In this document: piece by piece, positions 8,590 to 20,900 of the stretch
Layout of the letters: every line of letters starts with the position of its first letter
Numbering within the stretch: position 1 is the stretch's first letter
Assembly (NCBI RefSeq): GCF_029690045.1
Contig: NZ_CP121464.1
Location: 4,402,001 to 4,466,000 of the forward strand
Reading direction: 5' to 3'
DNA length: 64,000 nucleotides
Source of the DNA: Janthinobacterium rivuli
GTDB taxonomy: Bacteria; Pseudomonadota; Gammaproteobacteria; Burkholderiales; Burkholderiaceae_D
Made by a program: the position numbers and the translations under genes
The notes under the pieces: generated by a model
The model's database searches: none
Seen by the model: only the letters and a program-made list of their open reading frames with translations
What the model was told of the DNA's origin: nothing

Positions 8590-9213
8590 CTACTTCGCCT
8601 GCGCGCTGGGGCGCTCGGCGATGCGGTCGCGGTAGGCCTGCAAGTTCTGCAAGCCTTCCGCGCCTGGCCGGTACTTCATCAGGCCGCGCGCGAATTCCAG
8701 CGCGCAGAAGGCCGTGATGTCGGCAATCGTAAACCGGTCGCCGGCGATGTACGGCTGCTGCGCCAGCACCTGGTCCAGCCATTGCGCCGTCTCGCGCAAC
8801 TTGCCCGCCTGCGCCGTGGCGAAATCGGGAAACTGCGGGTTTTCCAGCGCCACCAAGGCCGGATGGCCATGGCGTACCCAGTTGGCGGCGGCGCTGAACA
8901 AATGCAATTCCACGCGGCGGTCGGCCATCTCGATAAACGCGCGCTCCTCGTAACCTTCGCCCATCAGGTTCGGCTGCGGCTGCAAGCCTTCCAGGTAAGT
9001 GCAGATGGCGCGCGTCTCGGTCAGCACGCGCCCGTCCGCCAACTCCAGCACCGGCACGCGGCCCAGCGGGTTTTTCGCCAGGAAAGCGGGATCGCGGTGC
9101 TGGCCCGCCATCAGGTCGAGCGCCACTTCCTCGATGCCGGTGATGCCCTTCTCGGCGATGAACATGGTGACGCGGCGCGGATTGGGCGTGCGGGGGCTGA
9201 TGGTCAGTTTCAT
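8590..9213 (-). CDS. Glutathione S-transferase family protein
   Basis: A 207-residue cytosolic GST. The N-terminal thioredoxin fold runs to about residue 80 (KLTISPRTPNPRRVTMFIAE, then NPLGRVPVLELADGRVLTET with the cis-Pro and TE motif that bind glutathione). The C-terminal domain is all-helical and includes SPAGDRFTIADITAF-like residues (IAGDRFTIADITAF), the GST N-capping box. The start MKLTISP at 9213 is preferred to an upstream ATG because homology begins here. The substrate is unknown. It is convergent with the peptidase gene across the REP-like element. Confidence 0.88.
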   Translation of the reverse strand: MKLTISPRTPNPRRVTMFIAEKGITGIEEVALDLMAGQHRDPAFLAKNPLGRVPVLELADGRVLTETRAICTYLEGLQPQPNLMGEGYEERAFIEMADRRVELHLFSAAANWVRHGHPALVALENPQFPDFATAQAGKLRETAQWLDQVLAQQPYIAGDRFTIADITAFCALEFARGLMKYRPGAEGLQNLQAYRDRIAERPSAQAK

Positions 9214-9466
9214 GTGCTTGGGTCTCGTCTCGTTATGGTGTTGGACTATCGGCTGCGGCACCAGCCTGTGGCAATGCAGCCAGGCGCCCATCATACCAGC
9301 GCACCGCCATGGTGCGGCATCCCTGGCGCGTTGACTTTGGCCCCGTTTCCACTTAGATTGCTGTACGGGAACGCTGGCTGTCAGTTCAGCGATGTCCCGC
9401 TACCGCCATCCACGCTCGCGGCCTACCCGGCTGGCGGGCGTTTTACCCATGAACGAAGGGCATACC

Positions 9467-12172
<2,706 letters not shown>

Positions 12173-12188
12173 CAGGGGAGCAAACCAA

Positions 12189-12213
12189 CCTCCCGGCGCC
12201 TGGCGTCGGGAGG
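12189..12213. other. GC-rich hairpin after the aminopeptidase gene
   Basis: CCTCCCGGCGCC and GGCGTCGGGAGG form an almost perfect inverted repeat 17 bases after the aminopeptidase stop. There is no T-run on the plus strand, so this is not a standard intrinsic terminator. It may stabilise the mRNA 3' end. Confidence 0.5.
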
Positions 12214-12227
12214 AAGAAATCGCAGGC

Positions 12228-12264
12228 AAAAAAAAACCGGCTTCGCAAAGTGCGGTAGCCGGTT
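12228..12264 (-). terminator. Intrinsic terminator reading on the minus strand
   Basis: AACCGGCT and AGCCGGTT arms, with inner CGCA/TGCG pairing, form a long hairpin that on the minus strand is followed by nine T residues. No minus-strand protein gene precedes it within 445 bases. It either ends an unannotated minus-strand RNA or acts as an insulator against antisense reading of the aminopeptidase gene. Confidence 0.65.
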
Positions 12265-12710
12265 GAAACGCTGTATCAGAGCGCAGGGATAAAACGGAAA
12301 ACACATGAAAAAGTGGAAATCGTGCCGGTCATTGAGGTGTCCGGCAACCTTGCGCCCGGGGTTTCCGTGCGCCATGTATCCACTATGCCAGTCCTTCCCT
12401 CGGGCAGGCTTAGGACTTCATTAAAGCCCCCGTATTTTCCCGCTTTTACCCCGCATGCCTTGCCATCGCAGCAATTTCACGCTGCGCCAGCCTGTCTGGT
12501 GCCGATGGTTGAGCTCACCGGCTAAGCTGTTGAGTCATGCCTGCATCCTATCGCTCCCGGAACGTAGTGACTTGCGCACCGCATGCTGTGTGCCAACGAA
12601 AGCATCATAACAGCGCCATATGACCGCCTTATGACGTAGCTCTAACATTGCACGCGCGCCGCTGCGTGGATCGCGTACCATTCCCCCATCGCCCTTGTTC
12701 CTGCCGCCCC
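12265..12710. other. Intergenic region of about 450 bases, possible minus-strand RNA
   Basis: No convincing open reading frame is present. The minus strand offers a TATGAT -10-like hexamer near 12605-12610 without a good -35, and internal complementary segments such as AGTCCT/AGGACT (about 12392-12417). It ends at the strong minus-strand terminator. I could not match it to RNase P RNA, tmRNA, 6S or SRP RNA. Part of it must also hold the plus-strand promoter of the YceI lipoprotein gene. Confidence 0.35.
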
Positions 12711-13439
12711 ATGTTCAGACTGCACCTTCGCACCGTTTTTCTGCTTGCCTGCGCCATGCTGGCCGCTTGCACGCCCTTGCCGCCCGCCCCTGCCCCGGCT
12801 TCCACTCCTGCCCCCCCTGCCGCCATGCCCGCGCCAGCGTGGCAGCGACAAGGCGTGCAGCTGCTGCACATCGCGCCCGAAGAATCGCTGCTGACCATCA
12901 CCGTGCGCCGTGGCGGCGCGCTGGCGCGGCTCGGGCATGACCACGTGGTGGCCAGCCGCAGCCTGCAAGGCGTGGTGGCGCCCGCGCTGGGACGCGCGCA
13001 GTTCCGCTTCCGGCTCGACGCAATGAGCGTGGATGAAGCAAGCCTGCGCCAGGCCGCCGGCCTGACGACGGCGCCGTCGGCCGACGCCATCGCCGGCACG
13101 CGCCACAACATGCTGGTGCGCGTGCTCGAGGCGGAACGCTATCCGTGGGTGAGCATCGACGCCCGGCGCACGGGCGACAAGGAGGTGTTCGAGGCCGACA
13201 TCACCCTGCATGGCGTGACACGCACGCTGCGGCTGCCGGTGCGCATCGAGCAAACGGTCGATGGCCGCCGCCTGCAGGCCAGCGGCAGCCTGCTATTAAA
13301 ACAGAGCGACTTCGGCATCGTGCCCTTCGCCGTCCTGGGCGGCGCCATGGCCGTGCAGGATCAGATGGAGCTGGCTTTTCGCATTACCGCCCGGCAAGAG
13401 GTCAGCGCGCCAGGATCAGGCGCAAGCCCAGGCCGATGA
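12711..13439 (+). CDS. YceI-like domain lipoprotein
   Basis: A 242-residue predicted lipoprotein. Signal peptide with lipobox CAMLAAC (cysteine at about residue 19), then a proline/alanine linker (about 20-42) and a YceI-like lipocalin-type domain. Characteristic segments are ARLGHDHVV, MLVRVLEAERYPWVSI and VFEADITLHGVTRTL. YceI proteins bind isoprenoid-type lipids in the periplasm; this one would be membrane-anchored. The 3' end overlaps the convergent LysE-family gene by 38 bases. A second, soluble YceI protein is encoded at 48748-49314. Confidence 0.8.
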   Translation: MFRLHLRTVFLLACAMLAACTPLPPAPAPASTPAPPAAMPAPAWQRQGVQLLHIAPEESLLTITVRRGGALARLGHDHVVASRSLQGVVAPALGRAQFRFRLDAMSVDEASLRQAAGLTTAPSADAIAGTRHNMLVRVLEAERYPWVSIDARRTGDKEVFEADITLHGVTRTLRLPVRIEQTVDGRRLQASGSLLLKQSDFGIVPFAVLGGAMAVQDQMELAFRITARQEVSAPGSGASPGR

Positions 13440-14031
13440 AAATCGTGCCGGCCACCCGGTCGAGCCACAGGCCGGCGCGCGGGCGGCGGTTGAGCCACAG
13501 GCCGACGGCGCCGGAAAAGTAGCCGAGCAGGCCGAACAGCACGCAAGCCTGCGCCGTGAAGACCAGGCCCAGCTGCGCCGTCTGCCAGCTGGCATTGCCC
13601 TGGCCCGCGACGATAAACTGCGGCAGGAACGACAGGAAAAACAGCACGACTTTCGGATTGATACTGTTGGCAAACAATCCCTTGCCGAACAGGCGCAGCA
13701 AGGATTCGTCGGGCAAGGCCGCCGCGCCATCGACTCTGGCGCCGCCGCGGCTACGCAAGGCGCCGATGCCCAGCCACACCAGATATAGCCCGCCGGCCAC
13801 TTTCAGCGCCGTAAATGCCGTGGGCGAGGCGGCCAGCAGGGCCGACACGCCGATGGTCGCCAGCACCGTGTGCGTGAGGCAGCCAAGGGCGCAGCCCAGG
13901 CCGAACGCCATGCCCTGGCGACGCCCGCGCGACATGCCCACGCCCAGCACCATCAGGTTGTCGGGACCGGGACTGGCGGTGATCAAAACGGCGGCGGCCA
14001 GGAAGGCCAGGAACTGGTCGGGACTGAGCAT
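13402..14031 (-). CDS. LysE-family amino-acid exporter
   Basis: A 209-residue inner-membrane protein with about six hydrophobic helices. The N-terminal LITASPGPDNLMVLGVGMSRGRR motif is the signature of the LysE/RhtB translocators, which export amino acids or related small molecules in exchange for protons. Also typical are GCALGCLTHTVLATIG and LKVAGGLYLVWLG. The substrate cannot be told from sequence. It is transcribed divergently from the hybrid histidine kinase, with a 44-base gap. Confidence 0.9.
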   Translation of the reverse strand: MLSPDQFLAFLAAAVLITASPGPDNLMVLGVGMSRGRRQGMAFGLGCALGCLTHTVLATIGVSALLAASPTAFTALKVAGGLYLVWLGIGALRSRGGARVDGAAALPDESLLRLFGKGLFANSINPKVVLFFLSFLPQFIVAGQGNASWQTAQLGLVFTAQACVLFGLLGYFSGAVGLWLNRRPRAGLWLDRVAGTIFIGLGLRLILAR

Positions 14032-14075
14032 GAATATCTCACGGGCAAAGGCGCCATGATACCGGAGCGGACGCC

Positions 14076-17000
14076 ATGCCGGCAGGACATGAAATTGCCG
14101 TATGTCACCGAGAGTCGATTAAAATGGGTACTCCACAGCAAACGGCGTTGCCGCCGGTTTCCGCGCGACCATCACCCAACCCATCGATGCCAGCCCACCC
14201 GCCCCTTTTGCGCCACCGCGCTTCCAGCTCCCGCGCCAGCGCCTGGCTATGCAGCTGGCCGCTGCTGATCGGCCTGCTGCTCGGCCTGCTGGGCCTGGCG
14301 GGCGCGGCGCAGGCGGATCCCTTACTCCTGAGCAAGCAAGGCATCCAGCATCTGGGTAACGGTGGACAACTGTTTCTCGCCGGCGGTGACGCCGCGCCTG
14401 CCGATGCGGCCGCCCTGCCCGCCTGGCTGGCGCGCCAGCGTCCAGCTGAACAGGTCGACCTGCTCGGCGGCGCCTACTGGCTGCATGCGCAGGTGCGCAA
14501 CGACAGCAGCGAAGCGGCCTGGGTCATCGACCCGAACGATACCCTGATCGACCTGGTCGACCTGCACGTGTATGGCCCCGGACCGCACACGGCGCCGCGG
14601 ACCTTGCTGACGGGCTACCAGCGCCCGCACGAGTATTTGTTGCACTACGGCAGGAACGTGCAGCTGGCGCCGGGCGCCACGTATGACATCCTGATCCGCT
14701 TTTCCAGCCCGTATTACGCGCGCGCGCCCCTGTTCGGCGTGAAAACGCAGCAGGACTACCGCAAGCTGGTGGGCAAGGAAAACTTCCTGATGGTGGCCTC
14801 GATCGGCGCCCTGTTGGCGCTGGGCCTGTTCAATTTTTTCATCTTTTCCATCACCCTGGAAAAAGCCTCGGCCTATTACGCGCTGTACGTGCTGACCTAT
14901 GGCCTGGCCTGGGCCATGACTTTCCACGTCTTTGCCGACCTGTTCGACTGGCATAGGCTGCAGCTCCATTACGTGCCGTTTTTCCTGCTGCCCGTCTTCA
15001 GCACCCTGTTCTACATGCATTTTCTGCGCCTGCGCGACTACTCGCCCCTGCTGTACCGCATCAGCAAGGTCAACCTGGTGCTGCCCTTGCTGCTGCTGCC
15101 CAGCTGCTTCTTCGCCCTGTCGTATGCGCACACCCTGGCCACCATCGCCATCAGCATCTGGATGCTGCTGGCGCTCATCTGCGGCATCGTCGTCTGGTGC
15201 CGCGGCTATCAGCCGGCGCGCTTCTTCGTGCTGGCCTTCGTCGCCCTGATGCTGCCCGGCTTTCTGATCCTGCCGGCCAACCTGGGCCTGATGCCGGCCA
15301 TGGTGGCCAACGCCCAGCTGGTCACCCTGCTCGGCGGCACGTTTGATGGCTTGCTGCTGGCCTTTGCCCTGGCCGACCAGATCCGATTGCTGCGCAACAA
15401 CCTGGAACAGCGGGTGCAGGAACGCACCCTGGCGCTCACCCTCAGCAACGACGCCTTGCTGAAGGCCAAGGAGCACGCGGAAGTGGTCAGCCGCCACCGC
15501 ATCGATTTTCTGTCCGCCATGAGCCACGACATCCGCACGCCGCTGGCTGGCGTGATCGGCATGCTGAAATTCGCCCTGCGCGACCAGTCCGTGCGTGGCC
15601 GCACGCAGGAATACCTGCGCATCGGCCTGCACAATGGCGTGTCGCTCCTGACCATCCTCAACGACATCCTCGATTTCTCGAAGATCGACGCGGGCAAGCT
15701 GACCCTGGAAACCGTGGACTTCGACTTGCTGGCGCTGATCGGCGACGCGGCCGGCATCGTGCAGGGCCAGGCCGACGCCAAGAGCCTGCTGCTGCGCCGC
15801 GAACTGGCGCTGGACCTGCCGCGCTACGTGCGCGCCGACCCGACGCGCCTGCGGCAGATCCTCATCAACCTGCTGGGGAACGCGCTGAAATTCACGGCCA
15901 ATGGCGAAGTGCTGCTGGAAGTGCGGCGCGCCCGCACGCCGCCGCGCCACGACGGGCGCAGCGAGATCGAATTCATCATCAGCGATACGGGTACCGGTAT
16001 CGACGCGGACACCTTGCCGCGCCTGTTCCAGAAATTCGAGCAGGCCGACCATTCCACCACGCGCCGCTACGGCGGCACGGGCCTGGGCCTGGCCATCTGC
16101 AAGGAACTGGTCGAACTGATGCAAGGCACGATCGGCGTGGAAAGCCGGGTCGGCATCGGCTCGCGCTTCCATTTCACCTTGCCGCTGACGCCCGCCAGCG
16201 CGCCGGCTGCCGACGCGCGCCGGCCGGCACGCCAGGCGCGCCACGCCTGCCGCCTGCGCATTCTGTGCGCCGAAGACGTGCGCACCAACCAGATCATCAT
16301 CGGCACTCTGCTCGAAAGCATGGGGCATGCCGTGACCATCGTGGAAAACGGCGAGCAGGCGCTGCGCGCGCTGGGCACGGAACCCTACGATTGCGTGCTG
16401 ATGGATGGCCGCATGCCGCTGATGGATGGCGAGCAGGCCGCGCGCCTGATCCGCGACGGCGGCAACGCGCAATTCCCCATTCCCGACGCGCACATCCCCA
16501 TCCTCGCGCTGACGGCCAACGCCAGCGAACATGACCGGCAACGCTACCTGGCTTGCGGCATGGACGATTTCCTCAGCAAACCCGTCGACGAAGCGCTGCT
16601 GTTCGAAAAAATCGACGCCCTCATCGACCTGCTGCTGGCGCGCGGCCAAGCGCTGCCGCCGGCCGCGCCCGTCGAAGATGACGCCCTGGCGCGCCAGTTC
16701 GGTCTGGACGACGCCAACGACGAGCCGCCCGCACCGGCCGATCCCATGACGGCGCCCGTGCACATTCTGCCGCTGGCAGGCCTGTCGCCGCAGCACTTGC
16801 AGCGCATCGCGCAAGCGTTCCTGACGGAAGCGCCACGGCGCCTGGACCTGGCCTGCCACGCCGTACGCGATGGCAACGCCAGCGCCGCCGCTGCCGCCTT
16901 CCACGCCTTGAAGGGCAGCGCCGGCTACCTGAGCCGACCCACCCTGCACGGCCTGTGCCACCAGATGGAAACCCTGGCGTCGAACGGCCAGCTCGACAAC

Positions 17001-17078
17001 GTGGAGCAGTTCCTGCCGCAGCTGCAGGCGGCACTCGACGTGGCGCGGCGCGACCTGGAAGCTCAGCCCGCCGGCTGA
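14076..17078 (+). CDS. Hybrid sensor histidine kinase (7TMR-DISM, HisKA, HATPase, REC, HPt)
   Basis: A 1000-residue membrane sensor. Order: leader helix (about 60-80), periplasmic 7TMR-DISM extracellular domain (about 85-230), seven-helix 7TMR region (about 235-435), coiled segment, HisKA with SAMSHDIRTPLAGV (His484), HATPase with NLLGNALKFTANGE, DTGTGID and GGTGLGLAI, receiver with VLMDGRMPLMDG (Asp777), and C-terminal HPt with FHALKGSAGYLS (His943). Phosphate would pass His484-Asp777-His943 to an unlinked response regulator. Start 14076 has GGAG 8 bases upstream; ATGs at 14124 or 14187 would give a shorter leader and cannot be excluded. The ligand is unknown; 7TMR-DISM domains often sense carbohydrates. 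Confidence 0.92.
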   Translation: MPAGHEIAVCHRESIKMGTPQQTALPPVSARPSPNPSMPAHPPLLRHRASSSRASAWLCSWPLLIGLLLGLLGLAGAAQADPLLLSKQGIQHLGNGGQLFLAGGDAAPADAAALPAWLARQRPAEQVDLLGGAYWLHAQVRNDSSEAAWVIDPNDTLIDLVDLHVYGPGPHTAPRTLLTGYQRPHEYLLHYGRNVQLAPGATYDILIRFSSPYYARAPLFGVKTQQDYRKLVGKENFLMVASIGALLALGLFNFFIFSITLEKASAYYALYVLTYGLAWAMTFHVFADLFDWHRLQLHYVPFFLLPVFSTLFYMHFLRLRDYSPLLYRISKVNLVLPLLLLPSCFFALSYAHTLATIAISIWMLLALICGIVVWCRGYQPARFFVLAFVALMLPGFLILPANLGLMPAMVANAQLVTLLGGTFDGLLLAFALADQIRLLRNNLEQRVQERTLALTLSNDALLKAKEHAEVVSRHRIDFLSAMSHDIRTPLAGVIGMLKFALRDQSVRGRTQEYLRIGLHNGVSLLTILNDILDFSKIDAGKLTLETVDFDLLALIGDAAGIVQGQADAKSLLLRRELALDLPRYVRADPTRLRQILINLLGNALKFTANGEVLLEVRRARTPPRHDGRSEIEFIISDTGTGIDADTLPRLFQKFEQADHSTTRRYGGTGLGLAICKELVELMQGTIGVESRVGIGSRFHFTLPLTPASAPAADARRPARQARHACRLRILCAEDVRTNQIIIGTLLESMGHAVTIVENGEQALRALGTEPYDCVLMDGRMPLMDGEQAARLIRDGGNAQFPIPDAHIPILALTANASEHDRQRYLACGMDDFLSKPVDEALLFEKIDALIDLLLARGQALPPAAPVEDDALARQFGLDDANDEPPAPADPMTAPVHILPLAGLSPQHLQRIAQAFLTEAPRRLDLACHAVRDGNASAAAAAFHALKGSAGYLSRPTLHGLCHQMETLASNGQLDNVEQFLPQLQAALDVARRDLEAQPAG

Positions 17079-17974
17079 ACCATCCAGCCCTGCGCTTGCA
17101 GCCACGCCAACAGCAGTTGCGGCCACGCGGCCGGCTCGCTGCCCGGCTTGCCCAGGCCCCAGCCATGGCCGCCGTGCTGGAACTGGTGCAGCTCGACGGG
17201 CACGCCCGCGCGGCGCAGGGCGGCGGCCATCAATGCACTGTTCTCGGGCGGCGACACGCTGTCGTCGAGCGCCTGCGCGATGAAGGTGGGCGGCGTGCGC
17301 GCATCGACGTGCAATTCCACCGACAAGGCGTCGCGCGCCGCCTGCGCGGGATGGGCGCCCAGCAGCTCTTTCTTCGCGTGCGTCGTGTCGAACGGACGCT
17401 GCATGGTCAGCACGGGGTACAGCAGCACGACGAAATCGGGCCGCGCGGAGACGCCATCCATCGCATCGACGGACGCATAGCGGGGGGCGTCCGGCAGGAC
17501 GGCCGTCATGCCGGCCAGGTGCGCGCCGGCGGAAAAGCCCAGCATGCCGATGCGCGCCGGGTCGATGCCCCATTCGGCCGCGCGCGCACGGATCATGCGC
17601 ATGGCCCGCTGGCCATCCTGGAATGGCGCGGCCACCCCACCGCCCTCCTGCGGCAAGCGGTACACGAGTTCAAACGCCGTGACGCCGTGCGCCTGCAGCC
17701 AGCCGGCGGCGGGGCCGCTCTCCTTGCCCGCCTCGATATGCGCATAGCCGCCGCCGCTGACCACGAGCATGGCGATACCGTTCGGCTGCGCCGGGCGGTG
17801 CGCGATCAGATACGGTTGTTCCACCTGCGTGATGGAGCCTTTGGCGCTGTCGCGCTGCGGCCCCGGCGCCGCGCCACCGGGCGGCGCGCCGGGCCAAAGC
17901 AGCATCGCGCTGGGTGGCGCGGCGCCCGCGTGCAGGTGGAGCAGGACCAGGCACACCAGCATCAGGCGTTTCAT
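17063..17974 (-). CDS. Secreted alpha/beta hydrolase (esterase-like)
   Basis: A 303-residue protein with a short signal peptide (MKRLMLVCLVLLHLHAGA). The alpha/beta-hydrolase fold shows an oxyanion segment SGGGYAHIEAGKE, the nucleophile elbow GFSAGAHLAG, ALDDSVSPPENS with the acid residue, and HGGHGWG with the catalytic histidine. These features resemble carbohydrate-esterase-like or BD-FAE-type esterases. The ATG overlaps the stop of the upstream fusion gene (ATGA), so the two are cotranscribed and coupled. Its end overlaps the convergent histidine-kinase gene by 16 bases. Confidence 0.85.
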   Translation of the reverse strand: MKRLMLVCLVLLHLHAGAAPPSAMLLWPGAPPGGAAPGPQRDSAKGSITQVEQPYLIAHRPAQPNGIAMLVVSGGGYAHIEAGKESGPAAGWLQAHGVTAFELVYRLPQEGGGVAAPFQDGQRAMRMIRARAAEWGIDPARIGMLGFSAGAHLAGMTAVLPDAPRYASVDAMDGVSARPDFVVLLYPVLTMQRPFDTTHAKKELLGAHPAQAARDALSVELHVDARTPPTFIAQALDDSVSPPENSALMAAALRRAGVPVELHQFQHGGHGWGLGKPGSEPAAWPQLLLAWLQAQGWMVQPAG

Positions 17975-20900
17975 GCCTTGAAATCCGTCTCGCCCTGGAT
18001 CACGGCCGGATAGCCCGTCATGGCGCGCGACGTCTGCATGCCCGCCATCACGGCCGCCTCGACGCAACCCGCGTTGAGGCCCGTCTTGATCCAGTCGCCC
18101 GTCAGGAACAGGTTGGAAAAGCCCGACTGGTCGGTGGCCAGCCGGTACTGGGTGCTGCCCACCACCGACATCACGTAACGCTCGGACGGGTCGACGTTGG
18201 CGCGCCAGTACTGGCTGTCGAAGCGCGCCGGGCCCGCCCCCTCCTTCGCGTCGACCAGCCATTGCCATGGAAACGCGCCCGGCGCGCCCGCCTCGGGCCA
18301 CAGCGCGCCGATCTCGCGTTCCAGCTGGTGCAGCGCGCCCTGCTTCGCCCTGGCCGCGCAGCGGGCGGGGAAGTCCGTGTCGGTGACGGGCGGGTAGCTG
18401 TCGACGGGGAAGGCGCTGCAAAAATACGACACGTTTTTCGGTTCCAGCCCCGCCGGCCAGTCTTCGTGCGCCAGCAACTGGTCCATCGGCGCCCACGTGT
18501 CGTACGGCTCAGTAAAAGCCGACAGCACCGGCTGCTGGCCCTTGGGCTGCGTGGTCCAGCCCATCTGCGCCAGGTTCTTGTTGAGCCACACCTGATAGGC
18601 CTGCGTGGCCACGGTTTGTACCTTGTCGGCCGCCAGTTGCAGGGCCGGGCTTTGCGCCAGCAGTTGCGGGCACAGGGCTTGCAGCGAGCCGATGGAAATG
18701 CCGAACACCACCTTGTCGAAATCGACACCCTTCTTCAACACCGTGGCGGGCAGCGCGCGGCCGAACGCCTGCTGGTACTGCTGCGGCCAGCCGCTCCAGT
18801 ACGATTCCAGGTTGACGTCCTGCGCCTGCAGCAGCGCGGCCTGGGCCGGTTCGATCTGCGCGTAATCGGGCGCGCTGGGCCAGCAAGCCAGGCCTTTCAC
18901 GTCCACCAGCGGCGCGTAGCCGGCGGCCGGGTCCTTCAATTGCACCTGCTGCGTGATGCGGATGCTGGCTATGTCGCCCGCGCCCGGCACCAGTTCTTCC
19001 ACGCGCTGGAAGAATTTGAATTCCACGCCCCTTTTCTTCAGCACTTCGTACAGCGGCGTAAAAATCGTGTCGCCCATGCCGGCCTGCATCTTGAACATGA
19101 TGCCGCCCTTGTAGGCCAGGCCGATGCGCGCCATCGAGCGCAAGAGCGTCCCCGCCTCGATGTTCGGTTTCGAAAAATCGCCGCCTTCATAGGCGAAGAC
19201 CAGGTCGTAAAAGCCGCGCACGGGCGCCGAGTTGACGCTGAACTGCTCGTCGCCGCCATGTTTTCGCAGCCAGGCGCGGAAATCGATGTCGTTGATGACG
19301 TCAAAGCCGTGCTTGAACACGCCATCCTCGAACATGCCTTTCATGACCGTGATGCCCAGGTCCAGGCAAATGAACAGGCGGCGCAATTCATCGTCGCCAT
19401 CGATCAGGGCCCGGTAGCGCAGGCGCAGCCACGCGCGAATGCCGTTCAGGGTGCTGGCCAGCAGCTGGTGGCGCGCCTGGTCGTGGCGCGTGGAGTCGGG
19501 CGCCAGGTCAGCCACCAAGGCCGCCAGGGCGCCGACGGACAAGCCCACGTCCAGCCCCAGTTCATCGGCCTGCCCCACCACTTCATCGGCCAGGCGGCGC
19601 AGCCAGCCCGGCCACACGCCTTCGCCTTGCGAGGCACTGGCGCTGGCACTGGCACGCTCTATGCGCGCGTCGGCGTCCGCCACTTGCCGGATCTGGCGTA
19701 TCCACTGTTCGATCCAGCCCACCATGGCGATGGCCATCTGCCACAGCGTGATGTCTTCGCCGCCCTCGCCCGGTTCGCCCGGCAAGGTGGGAAAGACGAT
19801 GGACCAGTTGCGCCATTGTCCCTTGACGTCTTCCGACAAGGCTACGTAATCGTGCTGCTTGAAAGCGTCGCGCCAGGTGGCCAGCGGCGCGCCCGGCGGA
19901 CGCTCCAGGCTCGCATACGCTTCCTTGATCATCTTGAAAGCGTTCGCGTAGAAGCCGAACCAGATGTGCAAGCCGTGCTCCTCGATGCGCTGGCCCACTT
20001 GCGCATTGCGCCCGCTGGCGCCCTTGCCGCCCAGGCGCCAGCCCAGCTGGTAGACGGTGATGGCATGCCTGTTTTGCCAGCCCGGCTGGTTCGTCAAGTA
20101 ATACGCGGTGGTCATGGCCGCCACGCCGCCGCCGAGGATGGCGATCCTTTCCGGCGCGATGCGGGAATTGTCGACCAGTTCCTCGCCCGGCATGGCCGTG
20201 AAATCGAAGTTCACATTGAACGGCAAGATCGCCGCCTGCGGCCCCAGTTGCAAACCCAGGGTCTGGTCCAGCGGGAAGCTGTCGAACGCGTGCAAGGTAC
20301 ATTCGTATTCATAGCCGAGCAGGCGCGCGCTGTGCAGGCGGTTGATCTCGGCCGGCGCGGTCACCAGGGCCTGGTACACGGCTTTCACGCCCGCGCTGTC
20401 GGGGAATTGTTTGAGGAAAATCTGGTCGATGCGGGGCTTGCGCAGCAAGGACAGAATATCGGCCCAGCCAGCTTGGTCCATGTCGAAGAAATCGGGGATG
20501 GAGAGGAAAATCTGGAATGCCTGCTCGATGAGTTCCAGGAAACTGTTGATGGGTTTGTGCGGCCCCGTCTGCACGGTGGCGTTGACTTCCAGCAACGGGT
20601 GCAGCGCCAGTTTCGTTTCCGGCGAAAAATGCTGGAAGCCCTTGGCGGCCACGGAGCAGCGCAGCGGCTCGCTGCCGGCGGCGGGAATCTCGTAGTCGCA
20701 CAGGTATTTCGGATAGCCAAACAGTTCGCGCCCGTTGATCAAGGCCATCGCGTCATCGACGAAAATATGGCACGGGTACCAATAGACATGCGCGAGCTTG
20801 CCCGCGTCATCCATCTGGCCGACCATGATCCAGGTGACGATGTCGACTTCCGTGATCCAGCCCTTGGCCTGGTCGACGGGATTGGCGGAGTCCGCATGGT

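Noticed and set aside
12265..12710. RNase P RNA, tmRNA, 6S or SRP RNA on the minus strand
   Set aside because: The conserved core sequences I know (for example the RNase P P4 segment or the tmRNA tRNA-like end) are not found. It is kept only as an unidentified interval.
14322..17573. Minus-strand open frame of 1083 codons
   Set aside because: It lies antisense to the hybrid histidine kinase, which has a full set of domain motifs. The frame is a GC-rich shadow with no recognisable domain and a low-complexity Gln/Ala/Gly composition.
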